Shown here: piece by piece, positions 31,408 to 46,336 of the stretch
How positions within the stretch are numbered: position 1 is the first letter of the stretch
How the letters are laid out: the number at the start of each line of letters is the position of its first letter
From: Amphiura filiformis
Taxonomy: Eukaryota > Echinodermata > Ophiuroidea > Amphilepidida > Amphiuridae
Direction of reading: 5' to 3'
DNA: 64,000 nucleotides
Assembly: GCF_039555335.1 (NCBI RefSeq)
Contig: NW_027305504.1
Span: 272,501-336,500, forward strand
Notes under the pieces: model-generated
Seen by the model: the letters and a program-made list of their open reading frames with translations, nothing else
The model's database searches: none
What the model was told of the DNA's origin: nothing
Translations under genes and position numbers: made by a program

Positions 31408-33780
31408 GAAGGAGTACAAAATGCTTTGTTGTAGAATCATGGGGCTTGCATTTGTTAGCACAATTTCCTTGTGTGTGTGTGTGTGGGGGGGGGGAGTTAG
31501 GGGAATTGATAATCGATTATCAATAATCGATAATCGATAAATCAAGTATCAATATTAACCGATTTTAATAACTTAAATGCAACGACATACTGGAAAATGA
31601 AATGACTAAAATAGCTAGGTTGGTTGTATATGGGGAAGGGGTAGAGGAGGATCAAATGATTATTGATTATTGATTAAGAATTGGTTATCGATTATCAAAA
31701 ATCAATATCGAAAATCAATAGGCCAAAAAACCCGTTAATATATGCCAAAGAGAAATCGGTTAGGCCTATATACATGATATAGTATATGCCAAAATGAAAT
31801 CGGTCAGAAATGGTGACCGCGTGTAGGCCTATTCGTAGGTAGGGAGGGGGAGATTGGCAATCAAATAATTATTAATAGATGATAATAGTTTAATATTAGG
31901 CAATAAACCAAAAATCACTTGTCAAAGAATGGTCATAGAAAGTAATATTTGGATTCCTATATATTTAATATACGAACCATACAGTAAGTAGTTTTGAAAT
32001 ATTATTTTCTTAGAAGTGCTGGAAAAGCGACTTTTTCGAAATATCATTGTTCTGAATTGCAAAATCTGACTTCCTATAAAACACTATGGCCCACAAGAGC
32101 CTCATCCCAGTGACATTGTCCAATGACCTCAATTACGTAATCATAGTGCAAAATTTGACCTCAAGTTGCAGAATATGAGTTTTTGTACCCAAATCTTCAA
32201 AAGTCATTCAATGAATGTACAAATGTATTGGGGTTTAAGAACTTTTCCCCTGATAGATGAGCATGCTGTGGATCCTAGTGTAGCGAGTTTCATGGTCACT
32301 GTCAAACTTTATTAACTCAGTCATCATACTCATGGACATTCCTGATCTCCTATTATGAAAGTCATAAGAGTTTCAAATTTCACAAACGAATCAAAACAAA
32401 AATATCTTTAAAAAAAATGGTCGTTTTGCAAGAAAAATCACAAAACTGCATTTTTCTCAAATTTCTTAAAATCGTTTTCAAATTCCTATAATATGCTTAA
32501 TAAGATTTTTTAAATAAATAAAACAAAAAATAAAATCGGAAACATCACACAAAATGTATATGTATGTAGGCATAATATATGCTGTCACCAAGGAGTACAA
32601 AATGCTTTGTTGTAGAATCATGGGGCTTGCATTTGTTAGCACAATTTCCTTGTGTGTGTGTGTGGGGGGGGGAGTTAGGGGAATTGATAATCGATTATCA
32701 ATAATCGATAATCGATAAATCAAGTATCAATATTAACCGATTTTAATAACTTAAATGCAACGACATACTGGAAAATGAAATGACTAAAATAGCTAGGTTG
32801 GTTGTATATGGGGAAGGGGTAGAGGAGGATCAAATGATTATTGATTATTGATTAAGAATTGGTTATCGATTATCAAAATCAATATCGAAAATCAATAGGC
32901 CAAAAACCCGTTAATATATGCCAAAGAGAAATCGGTTAGGCCTATATACATGATATAGTATATGCCAAAATGAAATCGGTCAGAAATGGTGACCGCGTGT
33001 AGGCCTATTCGTAGGTAGGGAGGGGATTGGCAATCAAATAATTATTAATAGATGATAATAGTTTAATATTAGGCAATAAACCAAAAATCACTTGTCAAAG
33101 AATGGTCATAGAAAGTAATATTTGGATTCCTATATATTTAATATACGAACCATACAGTAACTTGAGTAAGTAGTTTTGAAATATTATTTTCTTAGAAGTG
33201 CTGGAAAAGCGACTTTTTTTTTTTTCATTGTTCTGAATTGCAAAATCTGACTTCCTATAAAACACTATGGCCCACAAGAGCCTCATCCCAGTGACATTGT
33301 CCAATGACCTCAATTACGTAATCATAGTGCAAAATTTGACCTCAAGTTGCAGAATATGAGTTTTTGTACCCAAATCTTCAAAAGTCATTCAATGAATGTA
33401 CAAATGTATTGGGGTTTAAGAACTTTTCCCCTGATAGATGAGCATGCTGTGGATCCTAGTGTAGCGAGTTTCATGGTCACTGTCAAACTTTATTAACTCA
33501 GTCATCATACTCATGGACATTCCTGATCTCCTATTATGAAAGTCATAAGAGTTTCAAATTTCACAAACGAATCAAAACAAAAATATCTTTAAAAATAAAT
33601 GGTCGTTTTGCAAGAAAAATCACAAAACTGCATTTTTCTCAAATTTCTTAAAAATCGTTTTTCAAATTCCCTATAATATGCTTAATAAGATTTTTTTTAA
33701 ATATATTAAACAAAAAAATAAAATCGGAAACATCACACAAAATGTATATGTATGTGAGGCATAATATATGCTGTCACCGT
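31408..33780. repeat. Spacer S, tandemly doubled (unit 2)
   Basis: Copies 31408-32589 and 32590-33780. The second copy shares a private T-run variant (gcgacttttttttt instead of gcgactttttcgaaat) with the second S of unit 1, showing that units 1 and 2 arose by duplication of an already doubled 4.63-kb unit. Confidence 0.92.
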
Positions 33781-36031
33781 CATTACAGGTCGATCTCGAT
33801 AACTTTTCAGTCTTTGCGGACTTAGCATTTTCCTATCTTCTGATACACTTCTGATCCCCGGTTCTGACGATACATGAAACCGTGATAAAGCCCTCAGTCG
33901 CCGCAACAGCTTGTAAAGATATATCTATAGGAGGCCTTAACATCCCTCCGTTTTGGAACTGTAACCATGGTAGGTCTAACTCTTATTTCAAATCCTAACT
34001 CCAAAACATATTTCTAACTCTAATAGAAAATCCTAACCCTAATACGCATACCCTATTTTGTAACCCCAACTCAAAATTCTAAATTATACACCTAAAGACC
34101 TCTCAAAACGTATGGGTAGCCATCATGTGTTAACGCGTGCTCTACAGAGTCTAACTATTTGTAAATGAAATTCTATCGAGAACGCCCATTTAAGTAATTT
34201 CTAATCCCACCGAAAAAAAAAAAAAAAAATATGAATCCATAAATTAAAACAATTTATATGCCTACAAACAATAGGGGAAACTTGTCCACGAAAGGTTTCA
34301 TGGTCCGTCATTTCACAAATGTTCGGCTTTTCAAACTAAAATTTTACACACTAATAGTGCCAAAATGGTCCACCAACTTGCTTCGATTAGGTCTTCATTT
34401 TGCAAAAGTTTCTTACTTCTCAGGGGCACATCCCCCTCAGACACCCCTGCGTCGCCGGCGCAAGACCTAATAATTTTATTTATTTCCTTATTGAACATAT
34501 TTCATACTCGCGTATACCACTATGCGTAAAGCTGAAAACCCAATGCACGACATAGGTCATTTAGATAATACTATGCCTCAGTGGGCCGTTCAATAATTCA
34601 ATTCAACAATGTCATTTGTACACGGAAGGTGAGTTAGGTCACGGTATGCACTATGATAAAAGAGAATCACTACTATCTCTTTATTTAGTTGACGAGTGCA
34701 TACCGTGGGTTTCAGACTATCTTACACTTTTAGAATATATTTTCTTCAAAAAGGCCCTGAATACCGTTCTTCTATAGCCAATAAGACAATTTTCATGTCC
34801 TAAAAGCAGTGGGTTAGTTTAAACACGTTTATTAACTTCGCAATAGCTTTTAAAAAAAAAAATACTTCGTAATGTTACTTGAGCCTATTAGCTCAGTTGA
34901 TAAGTCGTCTGTCTTGTTATTAAAAAGTCCGAGTTCGATTCCTAACGATTTAACAGAAAATTGATTTTTTTTTTTTTTTCTTATTAAAATTACCAATTTC
35001 TCACTTTACTGAATTTCTGTTGAAATGAAAATATGCAGGATTTGTATTTTCATAAATAACATCACAAATAAAAGCAGAGTATCAACTGAGCTAACATACT
35101 GTACTTGTTCATCAATCATTGTATGTAGTCTAAAATAATGTTAACAAGCTGATTTACTCCGTTGCTTCATTTGTGGTAGACTGCGTTAAATTGGAAAAAC
35201 AAGTGTACACTGTACATGGGTTCGATTCCTTTATTTGTTTTTTGGTCACGAGATGTTGTGATAACTTTTATTTTCTTCTAGAGCTTTAATGTAAGATTTT
35301 AATTGGGGGTAACAATAATTTGCCATATTAAAACCTAAGTTTTTCACAGTTAAGGTGACGAATAGTGAACTTGGACAGGGCCAAAATATCGCTTTACGAC
35401 CTTTGATAAAGTGGAGGTTTCTTTGGTGTCAAGCTTAAACCCTTTCTAACACCCCAACCCTCCCCCTTCCCCACCAATCAATGTTGGGTGCCACTAGGCG
35501 CGCGTGACCAAAAAAGTAGGACTCAACATTGATCGGGGGAGGGGGGACTCAACATTGATCGGGGGAGGTGGGGGGGGGTGCTTATCTTGGCACTCACATA
35601 AAATTATTTGATTTTCCACCACATTATATAAGGGTACGGCCACTTCATGTATTCTACAGTGCGTTATGTGCATAGTCTATAAGTTGATTAAAATGACGCT
35701 GTATTTCCAACCCGGGATTTCCAAAGAGTAGTGATTTAGTCGTCAGAAGTACAAGACATTTGTTTGAAATGATTGGTTTGAACATATTTACAGCACTAAT
35801 CCCAAACCTTAACTATAATACGTATACCCTATTTTGTACCCAAATCAAATTCTAAATTATACACCGTCAGACTTCTCCTAACGTACCACTTTCATCGGCT
35901 GCCGAATTTGGCACCTTACATGGTCCGGAGACTAAGTCCAGACCCCAGGCTGCTTGGGTAGCAATGTTAACGCTTGCTCTACGGAGTCTAAGTTTTAAAG
36001 ACTGAAATTCTATCGTGATCGACCAGTAATG
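33781..36031 (+). mobile_element. E element 3
   Basis: Full E with both inverted ends. Unit-specific A-run at about 34850 (ttttaaaaaaaaaaa instead of ttttatacccaaaaa). First of the single-S units. Confidence 0.85.
34881..34979 (+). ncRNA. tRNA-like Pol III module, unit 3
   Basis: Boxes intact. The T-run (34965-34979) runs directly into cttatt; the gctt seen in other units is missing. Confidence 0.5.
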
Positions 36032-37214
36032 GAAGGAGTACAAAATGCTTTGTTGTAGAATCATGGGGCTTGCATTTGTTAGCACAATTTCCTTGTGTGT
36101 GTGTGTGTGGGGGGGGGAGTTAGGGGAATTGATAATCGATTATCAATAATCGATAATCGATAAATCAAGTATCAATATTAACCGATTTTAATAACTTAAA
36201 TGCAACGACATACTGGAAAATGAAATGACTAAAATAGCTAGGTTGGTTGTATATGGGGAAGGGGTAGAGGAGGATCAAATGATTATTGATTATTGATTAA
36301 GAATTGGTTATCGATTATCAAAATCAATATCGAAAATCAATAGGCCAAAAACCCGTTAATATATGCCAAAGAGAAATCGGTTAGGCCTATATACATGATA
36401 TAGTATATGCCAAAATGAAATCGGTCAGAAATGGTGACCGCGTGTAGGCCTATTCGTAGGTAGGGAGGGGGAGATTGGCAATCAAATAATTATTAATAGA
36501 TGATAATAGTTTAATATTAGGCAATAAACCAAAAATCACTTGTCAAAGAATGGTCATAGAAAGTAATATTTGGATTCCTATATATTTAATATACGAACCA
36601 TACAGTAAGTAGTTTTGAAATATTATTTTCTTAGAAGTGCTGGAAAAGCGACTTTTTCGAAATATCATTGTTCTGAATTGCAAAATCTGACTTCCTATAA
36701 AACACTATGGCCCACAAGAGCCTCATCCCAGTGACATTGTCCAATGACCTCAATTACGTAATCATAGTGCAAAATTTGACCTCAAGTTGCAGAATATGAG
36801 TTTTTGTACCCAAATCTTCAAAAGTCATTCAATGAATGTACAAATGTATTGGGGTTTAAGAACTTTTCCCTGATAGATGAGCATGCTGTGGATCCTAGTG
36901 TAGCGAGTTTCATGGTCACTGTCAAACTTTATTAACTCAGTCATCATACTCATGGACATTCCTGATCTCCTATTATGAAAGTCATAAGAGTTTCAAATTT
37001 CACAAACGAATCAAAACAAAAATATCTTTAAAAAAAATGGTCGTTTTGCAAGAAAAATCACAAAACTGCATTTTTCTCAAATTTCTTAAAAATCGTTTTT
37101 CAAATTCCCTATAATATGCTTAATAAGATTTTTTAAATAAATAAAACAAAAAATAAAATCGGAAACATCACACAAAATGTATATGTATGTAGGCATAATA
37201 TATGCTGTCACCGT
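36032..37214. repeat. Spacer S (unit 3)
   Basis: Single copy of S. It lacks the 'aacttgagt' bases found after catacagt in unit 1; units 4-6 share this deletion. Confidence 0.92.
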
Positions 37215-39460
37215 CTTTACAGGTCGATCTCGATAACTTTTCAGTCTTTGCGGACTTAGCATTTTTTCTATCTTCTGATACACTTCTGATCCCCGGTTCT
37301 GACGATACATGAAACCGTGATAAAGCCCTCAGTCGCCGCAACAGCTTGTAAAGATATATCTATAGGAGGCCTTAACATCCCTCCGTTTTGGAACTGTAAC
37401 CATGGTAGGTCTAACTCTTATTTCAAATCCTAACTCCAAAACATATTTCTAACTCTAATAGAAAATCCTAACCCTAATACGCATACCCTATTTTGTAACC
37501 CCAACTCAAAATTCTAAATTATACACCTAAAGACCTCTCAAAACGTATGGGTAGCCATCATGTGTTAACGCGTGCTCTACAGAGTCTAACTATTTGTAAA
37601 TGAAATTCTATCGAGAACGCCCATTTAAGTAATTTCTAATCCCACCGATCCCACTGAAAAAAATATGAATCCATAAATTAAAACAATTTATATGCCTACA
37701 AACAATAGGGGAAACTTGTCCACGAAAGGTTTCATGGTCCGTCATTTCACAAATGTTCGGCTTTTCAAACTAAAATTTTACACACTAATAGTGCCAAAAT
37801 GGTCCACCAACTTGCTTCGATTAGGTCTTCATTTTGCAAAAGTTTCTTACTTCTCAGGGGCACATCCCCCTCAGACACCCCCTGCGTCGCCGGCGCAAGA
37901 CCTAATAATTTTATTTATTTCCTTATTGAACATATTTCATACTCGCGTATACCACTATGCGTAAAGCTGAAAACCCAATGCACGACATAGGTCATTTAGA
38001 TAATACTATGCCTCAGTGGGCCGTTCAATAATTCAATTCAACAATGTCATTTGTACACGGAAGGTGAGTTAGGTCACGGTATGCACTATGATAAAAAAGA
38101 GAATCACTACTATCTCTTTATTTAGTTGACGAGTGCATACCGTGGGTTTCAGACTATCTTACACTTTTAGAATATATTTTCTTCAAAAAGGCCCTGAATA
38201 CCGTTCTTCTATAGCCAATAAGACAATTTTCATGTCCTAAAAGCAGTGGGTTAGTTTAAACACGTTTATTAACTTCGCAATAGCTTTTATACCCAAAAAT
38301 ACTTCGTAATGTTACTTGAGCCTATTAGCTCAGTTGATAAGTCGTCTGTCTTGTTATTAAAAAGTCCGAGTTCGATTCCTAACGATTTAACAGAAAATTG
38401 ATTTTTTTTTTTTTTTTTGCTTTCTTATTAAAATTACCAATTTCTCACTTTACTGAATTTCTGTTGAAATGAAAATATGCAGGATTTGTATTTTCATAAA
38501 TAACATCACAAATAAAAGCAGAGTATCAACTGAGCTAACATACTGTACTTGTTCATCAATCATTGTATGTAGTCTAAAATAATGTTAACAAGCTGATTTA
38601 CTCTGTTGCTTCATTTGTGGTAGACTGCGTTAAATTGGAAAAACAAGTGTACACTGTACATGGGTTCGATTCCTTTATTTGTTTTTTGGTCACGAGATGT
38701 TGTGATAACTTTTATTTTCTTCTAGAGCTTTAATGTAAGATTTTAATTGGGGAAACAATAATTTGCCATATTAAAACCTAAGTTTTCACAGTTAAGGTGA
38801 CGAATAGTGAATTTGGACAGGGCCAAAATATCGCTTTACGACCTTTGATAAAGTGGAGGTTTCTTTGGTGTCAAGCTTAAACCCTTTCTAACACCCCAAC
38901 CCTCCCCTTCCCCACCAATCAATGTTGGGTGCCACTAGGCGCGTGACCAAAAAGTAGGACTCAACATTGATCGGGGAGGGGGACTCAACATTGATCGGGG
39001 AGGTGGGGGGTGCTTATCTTGGCACTCACATAAAATTATTTGATTTTCCACCACATTATATAAAGGTACGGCCACTTCATGTATTCTACAGTGCGTTATG
39101 TGCATAGTCTATAAGTTGATTAAAATGACGCTGTATTTCCAACCCGGGATTTCCAAAGAGTAGTGATTTAGTCGTCAGAAGTACAAGACATTTGTTTGAA
39201 ATGATTGGTTTGAACATATTTACAGCACTAATCCCAAACCTTAACTATAATACGTATACCCTATTTTGTACCCAAAAATTCTAAATTATACACCGTCAGA
39301 CTTCTCCTAACGTACCACTTTCATCGGCTGCCGAATTTGGCACCTTACATGGTCCGGAGACTAAGTCCAGACCCCAGGCTGCTTGGGTAGCAATGTTAAC
39401 GCTTGCTCTACGGAGTCTAAGTTTTAAAGACTGAAATTCTATCGTGATCGACCAGTAATG
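37215..39460 (+). mobile_element. E element 4
   Basis: Full E; left terminus is ctttacagg instead of cattacagg. The C/G-rich block is shortened. Confidence 0.85.
38318..38418 (+). ncRNA. tRNA-like Pol III module, unit 4
   Basis: Boxes intact; longest T-run of the array (17, 38402-38418). Confidence 0.5.
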
Positions 39461-40641
39461 GAAGGAGTACAAAATGCTTTGTTGTAGAATCATGGGGCTT
39501 GCATTTGTTAGCACAATTTCCTTGTGTGTGTGTGGGGGGGGGGGGTTAGGGGAATTGATAATCGATTATCAATAATCGATAATCGATAAATCAAGTATCA
39601 ATATTAACCGATTTTAATAACTTAAATGCAACGACATACTGGAAAATGAAATGACTAAAATAGCTAGGTTGGTTGTATATGGGGAAGGGGTAGAGGAGGA
39701 TCAAATGATTATTGATTATTGATTAAGAATTGGTTATCGATTATCAAAAATCAATATCGAAAATCAATAGGCCAAAAACCCGTTAATATATGCCAAAGAG
39801 AAATCGGTTAGGCCTATATACATGATATAGTATATGCCAAAATGAAATCGGTCAGAAATGGTGACCGCGTGTAGGCCTATTCGTAGGTAGGGAGGGGGAG
39901 ATTGGCAATCAAATAATTATTAATAGATGATAATAGTTTAATATTAGGCAATAAACCAAAAATCACTTGTCAAAGAATGGTCATAGAAAGTAATATTTGG
40001 ATTCCTATATATTTAATATACGAACCATACAGTAAGTAGTTTTGAAATATTATTTTCTTAGAAGTGCTGGAAAAGCGACTTTTTCGAAATATCATTGTTC
40101 TGAATTGCAAAATCTGACTTCCTATAAAACACTATGGCCCACAAGAGCCTCATCCCAGTGACATTGTCCAATGACCTCAATTACGTAATCATAGTGCAAA
40201 ATTTGACCTCAAGTTGCAGAATATGAGTTTTTGTACCCAAATCTTCAAAAGTCATTCAATGAATGTACAAATGTATTGGGGTTTAAGAACTTTTCCCTGA
40301 TAGATGAGCATGCTGTGGATCCTAGTGTAGCGAGTTTCATGGTCACTGTCAAACTTTATTAACTCAGTCATCATACTCATGGACATTCCTGATCTCCTAT
40401 TATGAAAGTCATAAGAGTTTCAAATTTCACAAACGAATCAAAACAAAAATATCTTTAAAAAAAATGGTCGTTTTGCAAGAAAAATCACAAAACTGCATTT
40501 TTCTCAAATTTCTTAAAAATCGTTTTTCAAATTCCCTATAATATGCTTAATAAGATTTTTTAAATAAATAAAACAAAAAATAAAATCGGAAACATCACAC
40601 AAAATGTATATGTATGTAGGCATAATATATGCTGTCACCGT
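39461..40641. repeat. Spacer S (unit 4)
   Basis: Single S, near identical to unit 3. Confidence 0.92.
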
Positions 40642-42902
40642 CATTACAGGTCGATCTCGATAACTTTTCAGTCTTTGCGGACTTAGCATTTTTCCTATCT
40701 TCTGATACACTTCTGATCCCCGGTTCTGACGATACATGAAACCGTGATAAAGCCCTCAGTCGCCGCAACAGCTTGTAAAGATATATCTATAGGAGGCCTT
40801 AACATCCTCCGTTTTGGAACTGTAACCATGGTAGGTCTAACTCTTATTTCAAATCCTAACTCCAAAACATATTTCTAACTCTAATAGAAAATCCTAACCC
40901 TAATACGCATACCCTATTTTGTAACCCCAACTCAAAATTCTAAATTATACACCTAAAGACCTCTCAAAACGTATGGGTAGCCATCATGTGTTAACGCGTG
41001 CTCTACAGAGTCTAACTATTTGTAAATGAAATTCTATCGAGAACGCCCATTTAAGTAATTTCTAATCCCACCGATCCCACTGAAAAAAAATATGAATCCA
41101 TAAATTAAAACAATTTATATGCCTACAAACAATAGGGGAAACTTGTCCACGAAAGGTTTCATGGTCCGTCATTTCACAAATGTTCGGCTTTTCAAACTAA
41201 AATTTTACACACTAATAGTGCCAAAATGGTCCACCAACTTGCTTCGATTAGGTCTTCATTTTGCAAAAGTTTCTTACTTCTCAGGGGCACATCCCCCTCA
41301 GACACCCCCTGCGTCGCCGGCGCAAGACCTAATAATTTTATTTATTTCCTTATTGAACATATTTCATACTCGCGTATACCACTATGCGTAAAGCTGAAAA
41401 CCCAATGCACGACATAGGTCATTTAGATAATACTATGCCTCAGTGGGCCGTTCAATAATTCAATTCAACAATGTCATTTGTACACGGAAGGTGAGTTAGG
41501 TCACGGTATGCACTATGATAAAAGAGAATCACTACTATCTCTTTATTTAGTTGACGAGTGCATACCGTGGGTTTCAGACTATCTTACACTTTTAGAATAT
41601 ATTTTCTTCAAAAAGGCCCTGAATACCGTTCTTCTATAGCCAATAAGACAATTTTCATGTCCTAAAAGCAGTGGGTTAGTTTAAACACGTTTATTAACTT
41701 CGCAATAGCTTTTATACCCAAAAATACTTCGTAATGTTACTTGAGCCTATTAGCTCAGTTGATAAGTCGTCTGTCTTGTTATTAAAAAGTCCGAGTTCGA
41801 TTCCTAACGATTTAACAGAAAATTGATTTTTTTTTTTTTGCTTTCTTATTAAAATTACCAATTTCTCACTTTACTGAATTTCTGTTGAAATGAAAATATG
41901 CAGGATTTGTATTTTCATAAATAACATCACAAATAAAAGCAGAGTATCAACTGAGCTAACATACTGTACTTGTTCATCAATCATTGTATGTAGTCTAAAA
42001 TAATGTTAACAAGCTGATTTACTCCGTTGCTTCATTTGTGGTAGACTGCGTTAAATTGGAAAAACAAGTGTACACTGTACATGGGTTCGATTCCTTTATT
42101 TGTTTTTTGGTCACGAGATGTTGTGATAACTTTTATTTTCTTCTAGAGCTTTAATGTAAGATTTTAATTGGGGGAAACAATAATTTGCCATATTAAAACC
42201 TAAGTTTTTCACAGTTAAGGTGACGAATAGTGAACTTGGACAGGGCCAAAATATCGCTTTACGACCTTTGATAAAGTGGAGGTTTCTTTGGTGTCAAGCT
42301 TAAACCCTTTCTAACACCCCAACCCTCCCCCTTCCCCACCAATCAATGTTGGGTGCCACTAGGCGCGCGTGACCAAAAAAGTAGGACTCAACATTGATCG
42401 GGGGAGGGGGGACTCAACATTGATCGGGGGAGGTGGGGGGGGGGGGGGGTGCTTATCTTGGCACTCACATAAAATTATTTGATTTTCCACCACATTATAT
42501 AAGGGTACGGCCACTTCATGTATTCTACAGTGCGTTATGTGCATAGTCTATAAGTTGATTAAAATGACGCTGTATTTCCAACCCGGGATTTCCAAAGAGT
42601 AGTGATTTAGTCGTCAGAAGTACAAGACATTTGTTTGAAATGATTGGTTTGAACATATTTACAGCACTAATCCCAAACCTTAACTATAATACGTATACCC
42701 TATTTTGTACCCAAATCAAATTCTAAATTATACACCGTCAGACTTCTCCTAACGTACCACTTTCATCGGCTGCCGAATTTGGCACCTTACATGGTCCGGA
42801 GACTAAGTCCAGACCCCAGGCTGCTTGGGTAGCAATGTTAACGCTTGCTCTACGGAGTCTAAGTTTTAAAGACTGAAATTCTATCGTGATCGACCAGTAA
42901 TG
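40642..42902 (+). mobile_element. E element 5
   Basis: Full E with both inverted ends; carries the longest G-run (around 42430-42450). Confidence 0.85.
41743..41839 (+). ncRNA. tRNA-like Pol III module, unit 5
   Basis: Boxes intact; T-run of 13 (41827-41839). Confidence 0.5.
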
Positions 42903-44087
42903 GAAGGAGTACAAAATGCTTTGTTGTAGAATCATGGGGCTTGCATTTGTTAGCACAATTTCCTTGTGTGTGTGTGTGTGGGGGGGGAGTTAGGGGAATT
43001 GATAATCGATTATCAATAATCGATAATCGATAAATCAAGTATCAATATTAACCGATTTTAATAACTTAAATGCAACGACATACTGGAAAATGAAATGACT
43101 AAAATAGCTAGGTTGGTTGTATATGGGGAAGGGGTAGAGGAGGATCAAATGATTATTGATTATTGATTAAGAATTGGTTATCGATTATCAAAAATCAATA
43201 TCGAAAATCAATAGGCCAAAAAACCCGTTAATATATGCCAAAGAGAAATCGGTTAGGCCTATATACATGATATAGTATATGCCAAAATGAAATCGGTCAG
43301 AAATGGTGACCGCGTGTAGGCCTATTCGTAGGTAGGGAGGGGGAGATTGGCAATCAAATAATTATTAATAGATGATAATAGTTTAATATTAGGCAATAAA
43401 CCAAAAATCACTTGTCAAAGAATGGTCATAGAAAGTAATATTTGGATTCCTATATATTTAATATACGAACCATACAGTAAGTAGTTTTGAAATATTATTT
43501 TCTTAGAAGTGCTGGAAAAGCGACTTTTTCGAAATATCATTGTTCTGAATTGCAAAATCTGACTTCCTATAAAACACTATGGCCCACAAGAGCCTCATCC
43601 CAGTGACATTGTCCAATGACCTCAATTACGTAATCATAGTGCAAAATTTGACCTCAAGTTGCAGAATATGAGTTTTTGTACCCAAATCTTCAAAAGTCAT
43701 TCAATGAATGTACAAATGTATTGGGGTTTAAGAACTTTTCCCTGATAGATGAGCATGCTGTGGATCCTAGTGTAGCGAGTTTCATGGTCACTGTCAAACT
43801 TTATTAACTCAGTCATCATACTCATGGACATTCCTGATCTCCTATTATGAAAGTCATAAGAGTTTCAAATTTCACAAACGAATCAAAACAAAAATATCTT
43901 TAAAAAAAATGGTCGTTTTGCAAGAAAAATCACAAAACTGCATTTTTCTCAAATTTCTTAAAATCGTTTTTCAAATTCCCTATAATATGCTTAATAAGAT
44001 TTTTTTAAATAAATAAAACAAAAAAATAAAATCGGAAACATCACACAAAATGTATATGTATGTAGGCATAATATATGCTGTCACCGT
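42903..44087. repeat. Spacer S (unit 5)
   Basis: Single S. Confidence 0.92.
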
Positions 44088-46336
44088 CATTACAGGTCGA
44101 TCTCGATAACTTTTCAGTCTTTGCGGACTTAGCATTTTTCCTATCTTCTGATACACTTCTGATCCCCGGTTCTGACGATACATGAAACCGTGATAAAGCC
44201 CTCAGTCGCCGCAACAGCTTGTAAAGATATATCTATAGGAGGCCTTAACATCCCTCCGTTTTGGAACTGTAACCATGGTAGGTCTAACTCTTATTTCAAA
44301 TCCTAACTCCAAAACATATTTCTAACTCTAATAGAAAATCCTAACCCTAATACGCATACCCTATTTTGTAACCCCAACTCAAAATTCTAAATTATACACC
44401 TAAAGACCTCTCAAAACGTATGGGTAGCCATCATGTGTTAACGCGTGCTCTACAGAGTCTAACTATTTGTAAATGAAATTCTATCGAGAACGCCCATTTA
44501 AGTAATTTCTAATCCCACCGATCCCACTGAAAAAAATATGAATCCATAAATTAAAACAATTTATATGCCTACAAACAATAGGGGAAACTTGTCCACGAAA
44601 GGTTTCATGGTCCGTCATTTCACAAATGTTCGGCTTTTCAAACTAAAATTTTACACACTAATAGTGCCAAAATGGTCCACCAACTTGCTTCGATTAGGTC
44701 TTCATTTTGCAAAAGTTTCTTACTTCTCAGGGGGCACATCCCCCCTCAGACACCCCCTGCGTCGCCGGCGCAAGACCTAATAATTTTATTTATTTCCTTA
44801 TTGAACATATTTCATACTCGCGTATACCACTATGCGTAAAGCTGAAAACCCAATGCACGACATAGGTCATTTAGATAATACTATGCCTCAGTGGGCCGTT
44901 CAATAATTCAATTCAACAATGTCATTTGTACACGGAAGGTGAGTTAGGGTCACGGTATGCACTATGATAAAAGAGAATCACTACTATCTCTTTATTTAGT
45001 TGACGAGTGCATACCGTGGGTTTCAGACTATCTTACACTTTTAGAATATATTTTCTTCAAAAAGGCCCTGAATACCGTTCTTCTATAGCCAATAAGACAA
45101 TTTTCATGTCCTAAAAGCAGTGGGTTAGTTTAAACACGTTTATTAACTTCGCAATAGCTTTTATACCCAAAAATACTTCGTAATGTTACTTGAGCCTATT
45201 AGCTCAGTTGATAAGTCGTCTGTCTTGTTATTAAAAAGTCCGAGTTCGATTCCTAACGATTTAACAGAAAATTGATTTTTTTTTTTGCTTTCTTATTAAA
45301 ATTACCAATTTCTCACTTTACTGAATTTCTGTTGAAATGAAAATATGCAGGATTTGTATTTTCATAAATAACATCACAAATAAAAGCAGAGTATCAACTG
45401 AGCTAACATACTGTACTTGTTCATCAATCATTGTATGTAGTCTAAAATAATGTTAACAAGCTGATTTACTCCGTTGCTTCATTTGTGGTAGACTGCGTTA
45501 AATTGGAAAAACAAGTACACACTGTACATGGGTTCGATTCCTTTATTTGTTTTTTGGTCACGAGATGTTGTGATAACTTTTATTTTCTTCTAGAGCTTTA
45601 ATGTAAGATTTTAATTGGGGGAAACAATAATTTGCCATATTAAAACCTAAGTTTTTCACAGTTAAGGTGACGAATAGTGAACTTGGACAGGGCCAAAATA
45701 TCGCTTTACGACCTTTGATAAAGTGGAGGTTTCTTTGGTGTCAAGCTTAAACCCTTTCTAACACCCCAACCCCCCCCTTCCCCACCAATCAATGTTGGGT
45801 GCCACTAGGCGCGCGTGACCAAAAAGTAGGACTCAACATTGATCGGGGGAGGGGGGACTCTATATTGATCGGGGGAGGAAGGGTGCTTATCTTGGCACTC
45901 ACATAAAATTATTTGATTTTCCACCACATTATATAAGGGTACGGCCACTTCATGTATTCTACAGTGCGTTATGTGCATAGTCTATAAGTTGATTAAAATG
46001 ACGCTGTATTTCCAACCCGGGATTTCCAAAGAGTAGTGATTTAGTCGTCAGAAGTACAAGACATTTGTTTGAAATGATTGGTTTGAACATATTTACAGCA
46101 CTAATCCCAAACCTTAACTATAATACGTATACCCTATTTTGTACCCAAATCAAATTCTAAATTATACACCGTCAGACTTCTCCTAACGTACCACTTTCAT
46201 CGGCTGCCGAATTTGGCACCTTACATGGTCCGGAGACTAAGTCCAGACCCCAGGCTGCTTGGGTAGCAATGTTAACGCTTGCTCTACGGAGTCTAAGTTT
46301 TAAAGACTGAAATTCTATCGTGATCGACCAGTAATG
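44088..46336 (+). mobile_element. E element 6
   Basis: Full E. Small private changes: agttagggtcacgg at about 44945 and actctatattgatcgg near 45858. Confidence 0.85.
45192..45286 (+). ncRNA. tRNA-like Pol III module, unit 6
   Basis: Boxes intact; T-run of 11 (45276-45286). Confidence 0.5.
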
